6,029 nucleotides of DNA, from contig JAUIEY010000121.1 in NCBI GenBank assembly GCA_030429685.1, positions 1-6,029 on the forward strand, written 5' to 3'. Source of the stretch: Gammaproteobacteria bacterium (GTDB lineage: Bacteria > Pseudomonadota > Gammaproteobacteria > Steroidobacterales > GCA-2729495). The translations under genes and the position numbers were made by a program. Within the stretch, counting starts at the first letter, position 1. Each line of letters opens with the position of its first letter. This document shows, piece after piece, positions 1-6,029 of the stretch. The notes beneath the pieces were generated by a model that searched no databases, was not told the origin of the DNA, and was given only the letters and a program-made list of their open reading frames with translations.

Positions 1-1680
1 AGTCTGGATCCTGCCAGGGCATCGACGGCAAGTGCAAACGACATGGTGCAGACCTTGTACGACAGTCTGTATGTCTACAAATACCTGCAGCGACCGTATG
101 AACTGAAACCACGGCTGGCGGCCGCCATGCCGGAGGTATCGGCCGACGGACTGACCTACACCATTCGTTTGAAAAAGGGTATACGGTTTGCTGACAGTGA
201 GGTGTTTCCGGACGGACGCGGCAGAGAAGTGGTTGCCGAGGATTTCGTTTATGCCATGAAACGGCATTTCGATCCGGCTACCCGTTCGGTTGCCGCATGG
301 CTCTGGCAGGGGCGCATTGCGGGCCTCAGCGAATGGAAGCAGGCGGGCTCCGATTATGCGAAAGAGGTGGCAGGTTTTCGGGCCATTGACCGGTATACCC
401 TGCAGATCAAGCTTACCCGTCCGTATCCGCAACTGGTGAACACACTCGCCATGGGGCCAAGCGTGGCCATACCGCGCGAGGCCGTGGAGTTTTACGGGCG
501 GGAGTTTTCCATTAACCCGGTAGGCTCGGGGCCGTTCCGACTGGTGTCCTATGATTCAGCCAAAGCGGTGCTGGTACCCAATGAAAACTTTGACCGCGGA
601 CCGCTCGATCTGGCTGCCGAGGGATACGACCCCGCAACGCAGGGGCAATATGGGCTGGAAATCCTGGACGGCAGGTCGCCGCCGTTCATTGACCGGCTGG
701 AGATTAATTTTATTGCCGAAGGCTCGGCGCGCTGGAGTTCCTTCACCAAGGGTACCGAGGTGCAAATGACCGGGCTGCCGGCCGAACAGGTTTACCGGGT
801 GCTGGAGTCACGCAATCCGGTGGTGCTGAAACCGGAATATGCAAACCGCTATCACATGGCCACCTCCGAGGAGGTGGGATTTGTTTACACCGCATTCAAC
901 ATGGATTTCCCCGACGTCGGTTACAACCCGGATCCGCTGCGCAATGAACGCAACCGCGGGTTACGCTGCGCGATCCGCAAGGCACGTGACTGGCAGGCCC
1001 GCAACGAAAGCTGGTACGGCGGTCTGGGCGATATATTTCCGGGCGTTATTCCCCCATCGTTGCCCGAATTTGACCCAAATATGTCGCGGCAGAGCGTCGC
1101 ACACGACCCGGCAGGCGCACGCGCGTTGCTGGCCGAACATGGCTGGAATGCCGGCAATCTGCCCGAGCTGGTGTACAGCTCGCAACCCGGCCCCACGTCG
1201 CGATTGTTTTTCGAACAGTTTCGTGGCTGGCTGACCGCGATTGGCTATCCCAAGGAAAAAATCGTCCTGAAAACCTATGCAACATTCGCGGATCTTGCCA
1301 AAGCCTGGCACAACAGCGAGGAGCAACTACTGTCGCTGGCCTGGCTGCTGGATTATCCGGATGCTGAAAGCAGTTTGCAGCTGTTCTACGGTCCAAACAG
1401 ATCCCCCGGTTCGAACAGCAGCAACTACAGCAATCCCGAATACGACCGTCTGTATGAAATCACCTCGGAGATGCTGCCGTCCCCGGAGCGCACCGAACTC
1501 TACCGGCAAATGAACCGGATGGTCGTTGACGACTGCGTGATTATCAGTGGTTTGTCGCGAGTCGGTATCGCGCTCTGGCACAAAAACGTGATTGCCTATC
1601 CGGACAACAATTTTGTCGGCGGCCAGTTTCTGCAATATGTGGACGTACTCGACAACAACACGATGGAAACCCTGAACTGA
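1..1680 (+). CDS. Family 5 extracellular solute-binding protein of a peptide-type ABC importer, 5' partial
   Basis: Periplasmic receptor that would capture a peptide or peptide-like solute and hand it to the permeases encoded just downstream. The reading frame is open from base 1 and gives 559 residues before TGA at 1678-1680. The ATG at 43 is not the start, because residues 2-14 (LDPARASTASAND) already read like the N-terminal 'LDP' segment of mature SBP_bac_5 proteins (Pfam PF00496). The signal peptide and true start therefore lie upstream of the window. Family landmarks are LTYTIRLKKGIRFAD near residues 51-65, the PVGSGPF turn at about 173-179, DYPDAES at 451-457, and SPGSNSSNY followed by NPEYDRLYE at 468-486. 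Relative to DppA/OppA there is an extra segment at about 199-224, before the strand beginning FIDRLEI. The ligand cannot be read from sequence; di- or oligopeptide is the default, but family 5 receptors also bind nickel, glutathione, sugars and opines. The last base of the stop is the first base of the next gene. Confidence 0.93.
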   Translation, partial: SLDPARASTASANDMVQTLYDSLYVYKYLQRPYELKPRLAAAMPEVSADGLTYTIRLKKGIRFADSEVFPDGRGREVVAEDFVYAMKRHFDPATRSVAAWLWQGRIAGLSEWKQAGSDYAKEVAGFRAIDRYTLQIKLTRPYPQLVNTLAMGPSVAIPREAVEFYGREFSINPVGSGPFRLVSYDSAKAVLVPNENFDRGPLDLAAEGYDPATQGQYGLEILDGRSPPFIDRLEINFIAEGSARWSSFTKGTEVQMTGLPAEQVYRVLESRNPVVLKPEYANRYHMATSEEVGFVYTAFNMDFPDVGYNPDPLRNERNRGLRCAIRKARDWQARNESWYGGLGDIFPGVIPPSLPEFDPNMSRQSVAHDPAGARALLAEHGWNAGNLPELVYSSQPGPTSRLFFEQFRGWLTAIGYPKEKIVLKTYATFADLAKAWHNSEEQLLSLAWLLDYPDAESSLQLFYGPNRSPGSNSSNYSNPEYDRLYEITSEMLPSPERTELYRQMNRMVVDDCVIISGLSRVGIALWHKNVIAYPDNNFVGGQFLQYVDVLDNNTMETLN

Positions 1681-2633
1681 TGGAAGTGTTGCTGTATTCA
1701 TTGCGCAAGGTCATTGCCGGTATTCCGCTGGTTCTGGGCGTCACGCTGATCAGTTTTCTGTTGATTGTCTATTTTGGTCCCGACAAAACCTATGAGCTGG
1801 TCGGCAAGAACCCTACCGCTGAACAGATTGCTGAAGTGCGCAGTCAGCTGGGTTACGACCAGCCATTCGTTACCCGCTACGTGCGCTATCTGCAGGAAAT
1901 CGTTACGCTGGATTTCGGCAATTCGGAATCCACCGACGAAAAAGTCAGCAGCATTCTGGCGCGCACTATTCCGGTATCACTGTTGCTGGCTATGCCCGGC
2001 TTCATTCTGGGGAACGGGCTGGGAGTGGCGCTGGCTCTGGTCGCGGCATATTTTCGCGGTGGCTTCATCGACAAGCTGATTATGGGTTCTGCGGCTGTCG
2101 GCATGTCGGTGAGCTTTCTGATTGCCATCATTGCCTTCCAGATTCTGTTGTCATCAAGTGACGGCCTGAACCTGTTTCCGGTGCGCGGCTGGGATACCAG
2201 CACGCCGCTGGCCTACATACAGCATGTGACTGTGCCAACACTGGCAACCGTGTTTGTGGCGCTGGGCTACAACACCCGTTTCTACCGGGCGGTCATCGTC
2301 GAGGAGATGACGCGCGACCATGTGCGCACCGCGCGTGCTTTCGGCGTACCGCCGGCACGAATTTTTTACCGCAACATTCTCAAGAACAGTATGGTGCCGA
2401 TTGTTACGCGGGTAGTGTTTTCCATACCGCTGATAATCATCAGCGGCAGCCTGTTGCTGGAAAGCTATTTCGGCATCCCGGGTATCGGCAAGGTCACCTA
2501 TGACGCCATCGTGACGGGCGACCAGCCAGTGCTTAAAGCTGTCGTCGCACTCACCGCCATACTGTTTGTAGTGGCGCAGTTGCTGACTGATATTTGTTAC
2601 CGGCTGGTCGATCCCAGGGTGTCGCTGCGATGA
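1680..2633 (+). CDS. OppB/DppB-type ABC importer permease
   Basis: Inner-membrane subunit forming half of the translocation channel of the peptide-type importer. It has 317 residues, the normal length for the family. Hydrophobic segments lie at about 9-32, 97-124, 133-157, 182-203, 237-261 and 283-306, fitting the six-helix OppB fold with a long periplasmic loop (about 33-95) after helix 1. The loop carries the usual 'QLGYDQPFVTRYVRYL' stretch. The cytoplasmic EAA coupling loop that docks on an ATPase is at about 213-240, with core RTARAFGVPPARIFYRNIL. The C-terminal hallmarks SYFGIPGIGKVTYDAI (262-277) and DPRV (311-314) are intact. The start ATG at 1680 overlaps the receptor gene's TGA by one base (TGATG). 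No clear Shine-Dalgarno lies in range, so translation probably depends on ribosomes ending the upstream gene. Whether it is called OppB or DppB depends on the substrate, which is unknown. Confidence 0.95.
   Translation: MEVLLYSLRKVIAGIPLVLGVTLISFLLIVYFGPDKTYELVGKNPTAEQIAEVRSQLGYDQPFVTRYVRYLQEIVTLDFGNSESTDEKVSSILARTIPVSLLLAMPGFILGNGLGVALALVAAYFRGGFIDKLIMGSAAVGMSVSFLIAIIAFQILLSSSDGLNLFPVRGWDTSTPLAYIQHVTVPTLATVFVALGYNTRFYRAVIVEEMTRDHVRTARAFGVPPARIFYRNILKNSMVPIVTRVVFSIPLIIISGSLLLESYFGIPGIGKVTYDAIVTGDQPVLKAVVALTAILFVVAQLLTDICYRLVDPRVSLR
2616..2621 (+). promoter_or_regulatory. Probable Shine-Dalgarno for the OppC-type gene
   Basis: AGGGTG sits nine bases before ATG 2630, inside the last codons of the OppB-type gene. 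It supports ATG 2630 over the in-frame TTG at 2594. The match to AGGAGG is partial. Confidence 0.4.
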
Positions 2634-3514
2634 CTGCGGCGGCGCTGCCGGTTGAGCGGCATGGCGATTCCCTGTGGCGCAGGGCGCTGCGCAAGTTCCG
2701 TCGTGATCGCGTCGGCATGCTGGCTTTGCTGGTGGTAGGCAGCTATGCCGTCATCGCGGCCGGCGTCATGCTCGGTTGGTGGGCAACCGGCTGGGCCGAA
2801 ATCAGCGGCCCGAAGTGGGCGCCGGTTTCTGCGGAACACTGGCTGGGCACCAACATTATCGGCCAGGACATATTTTCCCGGGCGATATACAGCACCCGCA
2901 CCGCGTTCGAGGTCGGCCTGGTCGTGGCCATAGGCGCCACACTGGTCGGCGCGGTACTGGGCGCGCTGGCAGGTTTTTACAGCGCGACCTGGGTGGACGA
3001 GATCGTCATCTGGCTGATGGGCGTGCTGGATTCCGTCCCCTTTATTCTGCTGGTGGCGGCCATTGCCTACAGTCTGCAGGACAGCCCCTGGTCCATGCAC
3101 ATCGCGATGATTGTTACTTTCTGGATTGGTACCGCGCGCCTGGTGCGCGGCGAAGTTATCAAGCTTAAGGGGCTGGAATTTGTGGAGTCGGCCCATGCCA
3201 TTGGGCTGAATCGCCTGAGCATAATTTTCCGCCACATATTGCCGAACACGTTTCATATTTTGCTGGTGCAGGCGACCATCAGCTTTGTTGCGGCGATCAA
3301 GTCGGAGGTGATTCTGAGTTTTCTCGGTCTGGGCGTGAAAGACGGCATGAGCTGGGGGCTGATGATTTCCGAGAGCACCTTCGAGGTACTGGCCGGCTAC
3401 TTCAACAATTTTATTGCTGCCTCGGTACTGATGTTCGGTCTGGTTATGGCATTCAATATGTTTTCGGATGCGCTGCAGGACGCGCTGGATCCGCGCACGG
3501 TGAAATCTCCATGA
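2630..3514 (+). CDS. OppC/DppC-type ABC importer permease
   Basis: Second channel subunit, pairing with the OppB-type protein. It has 294 residues from ATG 2630. An upstream TTG at 2594 is in frame but would add 12 unconserved residues inside the previous gene; ATG 2630 gives the common ATGA four-base overlap and has AGGGTG nine bases upstream. A short basic cytoplasmic N-terminus (about 17-28, RRALRKFRRDRVG-like) precedes helix 1 at about 29-50, as in the OppC N-terminal domain. Then comes HWLGTNIIGQDIFSR (70-84), the family's periplasmic signature. Further helices lie at about 91-115, 123-147, 153-170, 203-224 and 256-277. The EAA loop is at about 183-205 (ESAHAIGLNRLSIIFRHILP) and is followed by SEVILSFLGLGV and the MSWGLMI element. 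It ends DALDPRTVKSP, typical of the family. The signature reads GTN..GQD where GTD..GRD is usual, a mild deviation. ATG of the next gene overlaps the stop by four bases. Confidence 0.95.
   Translation: MTAAALPVERHGDSLWRRALRKFRRDRVGMLALLVVGSYAVIAAGVMLGWWATGWAEISGPKWAPVSAEHWLGTNIIGQDIFSRAIYSTRTAFEVGLVVAIGATLVGAVLGALAGFYSATWVDEIVIWLMGVLDSVPFILLVAAIAYSLQDSPWSMHIAMIVTFWIGTARLVRGEVIKLKGLEFVESAHAIGLNRLSIIFRHILPNTFHILLVQATISFVAAIKSEVILSFLGLGVKDGMSWGLMISESTFEVLAGYFNNFIAASVLMFGLVMAFNMFSDALQDALDPRTVKSP
3499..3503 (+). promoter_or_regulatory. Probable Shine-Dalgarno for the OppD-type gene
   Basis: GGTGA lies seven bases before ATG 3511, within the end of the OppC-type gene. It is a partial match at good spacing and supports the ATGA-overlap start. 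Confidence 0.4.
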
Positions 3515-4485
3515 CGCAGCCGTTGCTGGAAGTCGCAAACCTGACGGTGGAATTTGCCACCGATGCCGGCGTGATTCGCGCGGTTGATGACGTGAGCTTT
3601 ACGGTAACTGCGGGCGAGACACTGGCGCTGGTGGGCGAGTCGGGTTGTGGCAAGACGGTGACCGGTCTGGCACTGATGGGACTGGTGCCCAGCCCGCCGG
3701 GGCGCGTGGTCAGTGGCAGTGTGCGGCTGCAGGGTAAGGAACTGACGCGCCTTGATGAGCAGGCCCTGCGGGATATTCGCGGCAGCCGCATGGCGATGAT
3801 TTTTCAGGAGCCCATGACAGCGCTGAATCCGGTGTTTCGTATCGGTAGTCAGATGACTGACGTCATCCGCCGTCACCAGGGCTTAACGCGCCGTCAGGCA
3901 CGTCAGGCAGCCGTCGAGATGCTGGCCAAAGTCGGGATTCCGGTGCCGGAAAAGCGCATTGATGAGTATCCGCATCAGCTGTCGGGCGGCATGCGGCAAC
4001 GGGTCATGATAGCAATGGCACTGTCCTGCGGGCCGCAGCTGCTGATTGCCGATGAGCCCACCACTGCTCTTGACGTGACCACCCAGGCACAGGTGCTGGA
4101 GCTGATGACAGAGCTGCAGCGTGAGTTCGGCATGGCCATGATCCTGATTACCCACGATCTCGGGGTAGTGGCACAGACCTGCAGTCAGGCCATCGTCATG
4201 TACAGCGGCCGCATGGTCGAGCAGGCGCCGGTACAGGAACTGTTTGCGCGTGCCAGGCACCCCTACACCGCCGGTTTGCTGGCGTCCATTCCCCGCATAC
4301 GCGAGCGGCAACTGCAGCAACTGCCGGTGATCGAGGGCATGGTGCCGGATCCCCTGCACCTGCCGGAAGGCTGTCGCTTTGCCGAGCGCTGTGCCAAGGC
4401 GAAGGATTATTGCCTGCTGGCGCAGCCGGAACTCAAACCCATCGGCAAAACCGCATCACAGGTTGCCTGCTATGCCCCGAACTGA
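3511..4485 (+). CDS. OppD/DppD-type ABC importer ATPase
   Basis: First nucleotide-binding subunit, which hydrolyses ATP on the cytoplasmic face of the importer. It has 324 residues, normal for OppD/DppD. All catalytic elements are present: Walker A GESGCGKT (42-49), Q-loop glutamine 99 in MIFQEP, ABC signature LSGGMRQR (157-164), Walker B LLIADEPT (177-184) with catalytic Glu182, D-loop ALD (186-188) and switch His215 in ITHDLG. After the ATPase core comes the oligopeptide/dipeptide transporter C-terminal region (HPYTAGLLASIP, about 250-261). A four-cysteine cluster follows (Cys288, 294, 301, 320), which in some DppD-type proteins holds an iron-sulfur cluster. The IFQEPMTALNP form matches OppD/DppD rather than OppF/DppF (IFQDP). 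Start ATG 3511 overlaps the previous stop as ATGA and has GGTGA seven bases upstream. The last 14 bases overlap the next ATPase gene. Confidence 0.96.
   Translation: MTQPLLEVANLTVEFATDAGVIRAVDDVSFTVTAGETLALVGESGCGKTVTGLALMGLVPSPPGRVVSGSVRLQGKELTRLDEQALRDIRGSRMAMIFQEPMTALNPVFRIGSQMTDVIRRHQGLTRRQARQAAVEMLAKVGIPVPEKRIDEYPHQLSGGMRQRVMIAMALSCGPQLLIADEPTTALDVTTQAQVLELMTELQREFGMAMILITHDLGVVAQTCSQAIVMYSGRMVEQAPVQELFARARHPYTAGLLASIPRIRERQLQQLPVIEGMVPDPLHLPEGCRFAERCAKAKDYCLLAQPELKPIGKTASQVACYAPN
4460..4464 (+). promoter_or_regulatory. Weak Shine-Dalgarno candidate for the OppF-type gene
   Basis: AGGTT lies seven bases before ATG 4472, inside the last codons of the OppD-type gene. The match is weak (AGG core only). 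The short overlap suggests that reinitiation by ribosomes finishing the upstream gene also contributes. Confidence 0.3.
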
Positions 4486-5461
4486 AGCACAACCGTTGTT
4501 GCAGGTCAGCGACCTGCACAAGCATTTCCCGGTCAGCCAGGGCTGGTTGCGCCGTCGTCAGGCATTGCGGGCGGTCAACGGCGTCAGTCTGGAAATTGCT
4601 GCCGGGGAAACGCTGGGGCTGGTGGGGGAATCGGGCTGCGGCAAATCCACTCTCGGTCGCGCCATTTTGCAGCTGCAAAAGCCCACCAGCGGCGAAGTTC
4701 GTCTGGCCGGTCAGGCGTTACAGGGTTTGTCTGCCAGAGAGCTGAAACACGCGCGGCGCAATATGCAGGTCATTTTCCAGGATCCTTTTGCCTCGCTCAG
4801 TCCGCGGCGCACGGTGGCGCAGATTATTCGCGAACCGCTCGATGTACACCGTATCGGCACGGCTGCTGAGCGCCGCGCACGCGTGGAAGAGTTGCTGGCG
4901 GTGGTGGGCATGCGCAGCAACGCGCTGAACCGTTACCCGCACGAGTTTTCCGGCGGGCAGCGACAGCGTATAGGTATTGCGCGGGCGCTGGCGCTGGAAC
5001 CCGATTTTATCGTTGCCGACGAGCCGGTATCGGCGCTGGATGTGTCAGTGCAGTCGCAGGTGCTGAACCTGCTCGGCAAGCTCAAGGCAGAGCGCGGCAT
5101 AGCTTTTCTGTTTATTTCTCACGATCTGGCTGTTATCCAGCATGTCAGCGATCAGATTGCCGTGATGTATTTGGGGCGGATTGTTGAGCAGGCACCGGCG
5201 ATGGAGTTGTACCGGTCACCGCAGCACCCGTATACAAAAGCGTTGATGTCGGCCATACCGGTACCCGACCCGGCCCGCAGAATTTCCCGCATTGCACTGC
5301 AGGGCGAGGTGCCCTCGCCGCTCAACCCGCCGTCAGGCTGCGCATTTCGCAATCGTTGTCCGCTGGCGACTGAGGTGTGCGCCCGGCAGGTTCCCGAACT
5401 GGAAATTTTTTCGGCAAGTGACGCGGGCGTGCATCAGGTCGCCTGTCATCATCCGGACTAG
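4472..5461 (+). CDS. OppF/DppF-type ABC importer ATPase
   Basis: Second nucleotide-binding subunit, expected to pair with the OppD-type ATPase under the two permeases. It has 329 residues from ATG 4472. The frame stays open upstream to TTG 4379, but those 31 residues (Arg/Pro/Ser-rich) are out-of-frame readthrough of the previous gene's conserved cysteine region. The family's opening 'PLLQVSDLHKHFPV' begins only nine residues after ATG 4472. Visible elements are Walker A GESGCGKS (52-59), Q-loop Gln103 in IFQDPFASL, signature FSGGQRQR (159-166), Walker B FIVADEPVSALD (179-190) with Glu184, and His217 in FISHDLA. IFQDPFASLSPR and ADEPVSALDVS are OppF/DppF-style. The C-terminal region has HPYTKALMSAIP (252-263) and cysteines 290, 296, 303 and 325. 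It overlaps the OppD-type gene by 14 bases in another frame, with a weak AGGTT seven bases before ATG. Its TAG stop overlaps the stop of the converging TRAP gene. It is the last gene of the operon. Confidence 0.95.
   Translation: MPRTEAQPLLQVSDLHKHFPVSQGWLRRRQALRAVNGVSLEIAAGETLGLVGESGCGKSTLGRAILQLQKPTSGEVRLAGQALQGLSARELKHARRNMQVIFQDPFASLSPRRTVAQIIREPLDVHRIGTAAERRARVEELLAVVGMRSNALNRYPHEFSGGQRQRIGIARALALEPDFIVADEPVSALDVSVQSQVLNLLGKLKAERGIAFLFISHDLAVIQHVSDQIAVMYLGRIVEQAPAMELYRSPQHPYTKALMSAIPVPDPARRISRIALQGEVPSPLNPPSGCAFRNRCPLATEVCARQVPELEIFSASDAGVHQVACHHPD
5458..5461. other. CTAG shared by two convergent stop codons
   Basis: The palindrome CTAG provides TAG (5459-5461) ending the OppF-type gene on the + strand and TAG (5460-5458) ending the TRAP gene on the - strand. 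The two coding regions therefore overlap by four bases with no intergenic space. Confidence 0.95.
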
Positions 5462-6029
5462 AATTGCGCCGGCAGCCAGGTCGCCAGTTCCGGCCACAGC
5501 GCGATAAGCAGCAGCGCCAGTAACTGTATGCCGACAAAGGGAATCACGCCTTTGTAGATATCCCCGGTCAGCACAGCGGCGGGCGCGACACTGCGCAGAT
5601 AGAACAATGCAAAGCCAAATGGCGGCGTTAGAAACGATGTTTGCAGATTGATGGCAATCATGATGCCCAGCCATACCGGGTCGATGCCCATGGCCAGCAA
5701 TGCCGGCCCGACGATGGGTACGACCACGAAGGTGATTTCTATGAAATCCAGCACGAAGCCCATAAGGAACATCACCAGCATGACGACGACAAGCGCAGTC
5801 ACGGTGCCGCCGGGCAAACCGGTTAAAAACTCCTGAATAACTTCGTCGCCGCCGTAGCCACGAAACACCAGCGAAAACATGGATGCGCCGATCAGAATCA
5901 GAAATACCATGCTGGTGAAACGCGCGGTGTTTTTACAGATTTCATACAATCGCGCCAGGTTGAGTTCACCGCGTGTTGCTGCCAGCAGCAGGCCGCCCAG
6001 CGCACCCACCCCGGCCGCTTCGGTTGGGG
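5458..6029 (-). CDS. TRAP transporter large permease subunit (DctM superfamily, FcbT3-like), C-terminal part; 5' end outside window
   Basis: Membrane subunit of a TRAP uptake system, which uses an ion gradient and a periplasmic receptor rather than ATP. 189 residues are visible. The frame is open to the window edge, and the GTG at 6009-6007 is internal: the six residues before it, PTEAAG, complete the DctM hallmark PTEAAGVGALGG. Hydrophobic segments lie at about 37-55, 76-95, 98-114, 117-129 and 161-179 of the visible part. Other recognisable elements are LDFIEITFVVVPIV (93-106), NLQTSFLTPPFGFALFYLR (127-145) and IYKGVIPF (157-164). The LDFIEI plus NLQTSFLTPPFG combination resembles the subfamily annotated for mannitol/chloroaromatic compounds (FcbT3, COG4664). 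I recall this resemblance from family knowledge and did not search for it. The substrate is unknown; these transporters usually carry organic acids. The small permease and receptor genes, if linked, would lie beyond the right edge. The gene is transcribed toward the ABC operon and is unlikely to be part of it. Confidence 0.93.
   Translation of the reverse strand, partial: PTEAAGVGALGGLLLAATRGELNLARLYEICKNTARFTSMVFLILIGASMFSLVFRGYGGDEVIQEFLTGLPGGTVTALVVVMLVMFLMGFVLDFIEITFVVVPIVGPALLAMGIDPVWLGIMIAINLQTSFLTPPFGFALFYLRSVAPAAVLTGDIYKGVIPFVGIQLLALLLIALWPELATWLPAQF

Noticed and set aside
43..45. ATG at 43 as the start of the binding protein
   Set aside because: The same frame is open to base 1, and the residues before this ATG match the family's N-terminal LDP region. 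No signal peptide follows the ATG, so it is internal.
2597..3538. A 313-codon open frame on the - strand covering the whole OppC-type gene
   Set aside because: It lies exactly antisense to a well-supported permease, has low-complexity His/Gln/Arg/Ala-rich composition, shows no recognisable domain, and is explained by the GC-rich Leu/Val/Ala codons opposite it.
3397..4359. Two further - strand open frames (159 and 158 codons) opposite the OppD-type gene and its upstream junction
   Set aside because: They are antisense to conserved ATPase coding sequence, His/Gln/Arg-rich, without domains or plausible start signals. They are shadows of codon bias.
4379..4471. A 31-residue N-terminal extension of the OppF-type ATPase from TTG 4379
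   Set aside because: It lies entirely within the conserved cysteine-rich end of the OppD-type gene, has unconserved composition, and would leave a 107-base overlap. ATG 4472 fits the family start.
3627..4650. Near-repeat DNA between 3627-3650 and 4618-4641
   Set aside because: These are the Walker A regions of the two paralogous ATPases (VGESGCGK in both). The similarity reflects family conservation, not a mobile or regulatory repeat.
2728..4690. Chi-like octamers GCTGGTGG at 2728, 3049, 3627 and 4618 (+) and 4683-4690 (-)
   Set aside because: The four + strand copies are produced by Leu-Val codon pairs (CTG GTG) in conserved transporter segments. The enrichment is explained by protein sequence and codon choice, and Chi function depends on the species.
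5468..5494. Inverted repeat GCCGG...CCGGC just past the convergent stops, as a terminator
   Set aside because: The stem is only five base pairs with a 17-base loop and no T tract, and it lies in TRAP coding sequence. A T run at about 5405-5410 likewise has no adequate stem before it.
6007..6009. GTG at 6009-6007 (- strand) as the start of the TRAP gene
   Set aside because: It falls inside the conserved PTEAAGVGALGG motif, and the frame continues to the window edge. The gene is truncated by the window.

Overview
The window holds most of a peptide-type ABC importer operon on the + strand. It is met tail to tail by the 3' end of a TRAP transporter gene on the - strand. Base composition (GC-rich, high fifties by eye, not counted), strong use of CTG/GTG/GGC-type codons and tightly overlapping genes suggest a proteobacterium. 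Protein style (a family 5 binding protein with long insertions, plus an FcbT3-like TRAP large subunit) leans toward a free-living, perhaps marine, gammaproteobacterium. That taxonomic guess is inference; no rRNA or marker gene is present.

Layout: 1-1680, family 5 solute-binding protein, cut at its 5' end by the window edge. 1680-2633, OppB/DppB-type permease. 2630-3514, OppC/DppC-type permease. 3511-4485, OppD/DppD-type ATPase. 4472-5461, OppF/DppF-type ATPase. 5458-6029 on the - strand, C-terminal part of a TRAP large permease (DctM superfamily, FcbT3-like), cut at its 5' end by the other window edge. Essentially every base is coding: there is no intergenic gap anywhere, and no RNA gene, insertion sequence, CRISPR array, promoter or convincing terminator was seen.

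The five + strand genes make one complete importer. A periplasmic receptor delivers a peptide or peptide-like solute to a heteromeric two-permease channel, which is powered by two different ATPases. Adjacent genes overlap by 1, 4, 4 and 14 bases, which points to one transcript with translational coupling. The TRAP gene belongs to a separate, ion-gradient-driven uptake system reading toward the operon. The two converging genes share the bases CTAG, which supplies a TAG stop on each strand.

Nothing here looks like a previously undescribed system. The points most worth a second look are the shared CTAG stops without a terminator gap, the four-cysteine C-terminal motif kept in both ATPases, and the extra segment in the binding protein.
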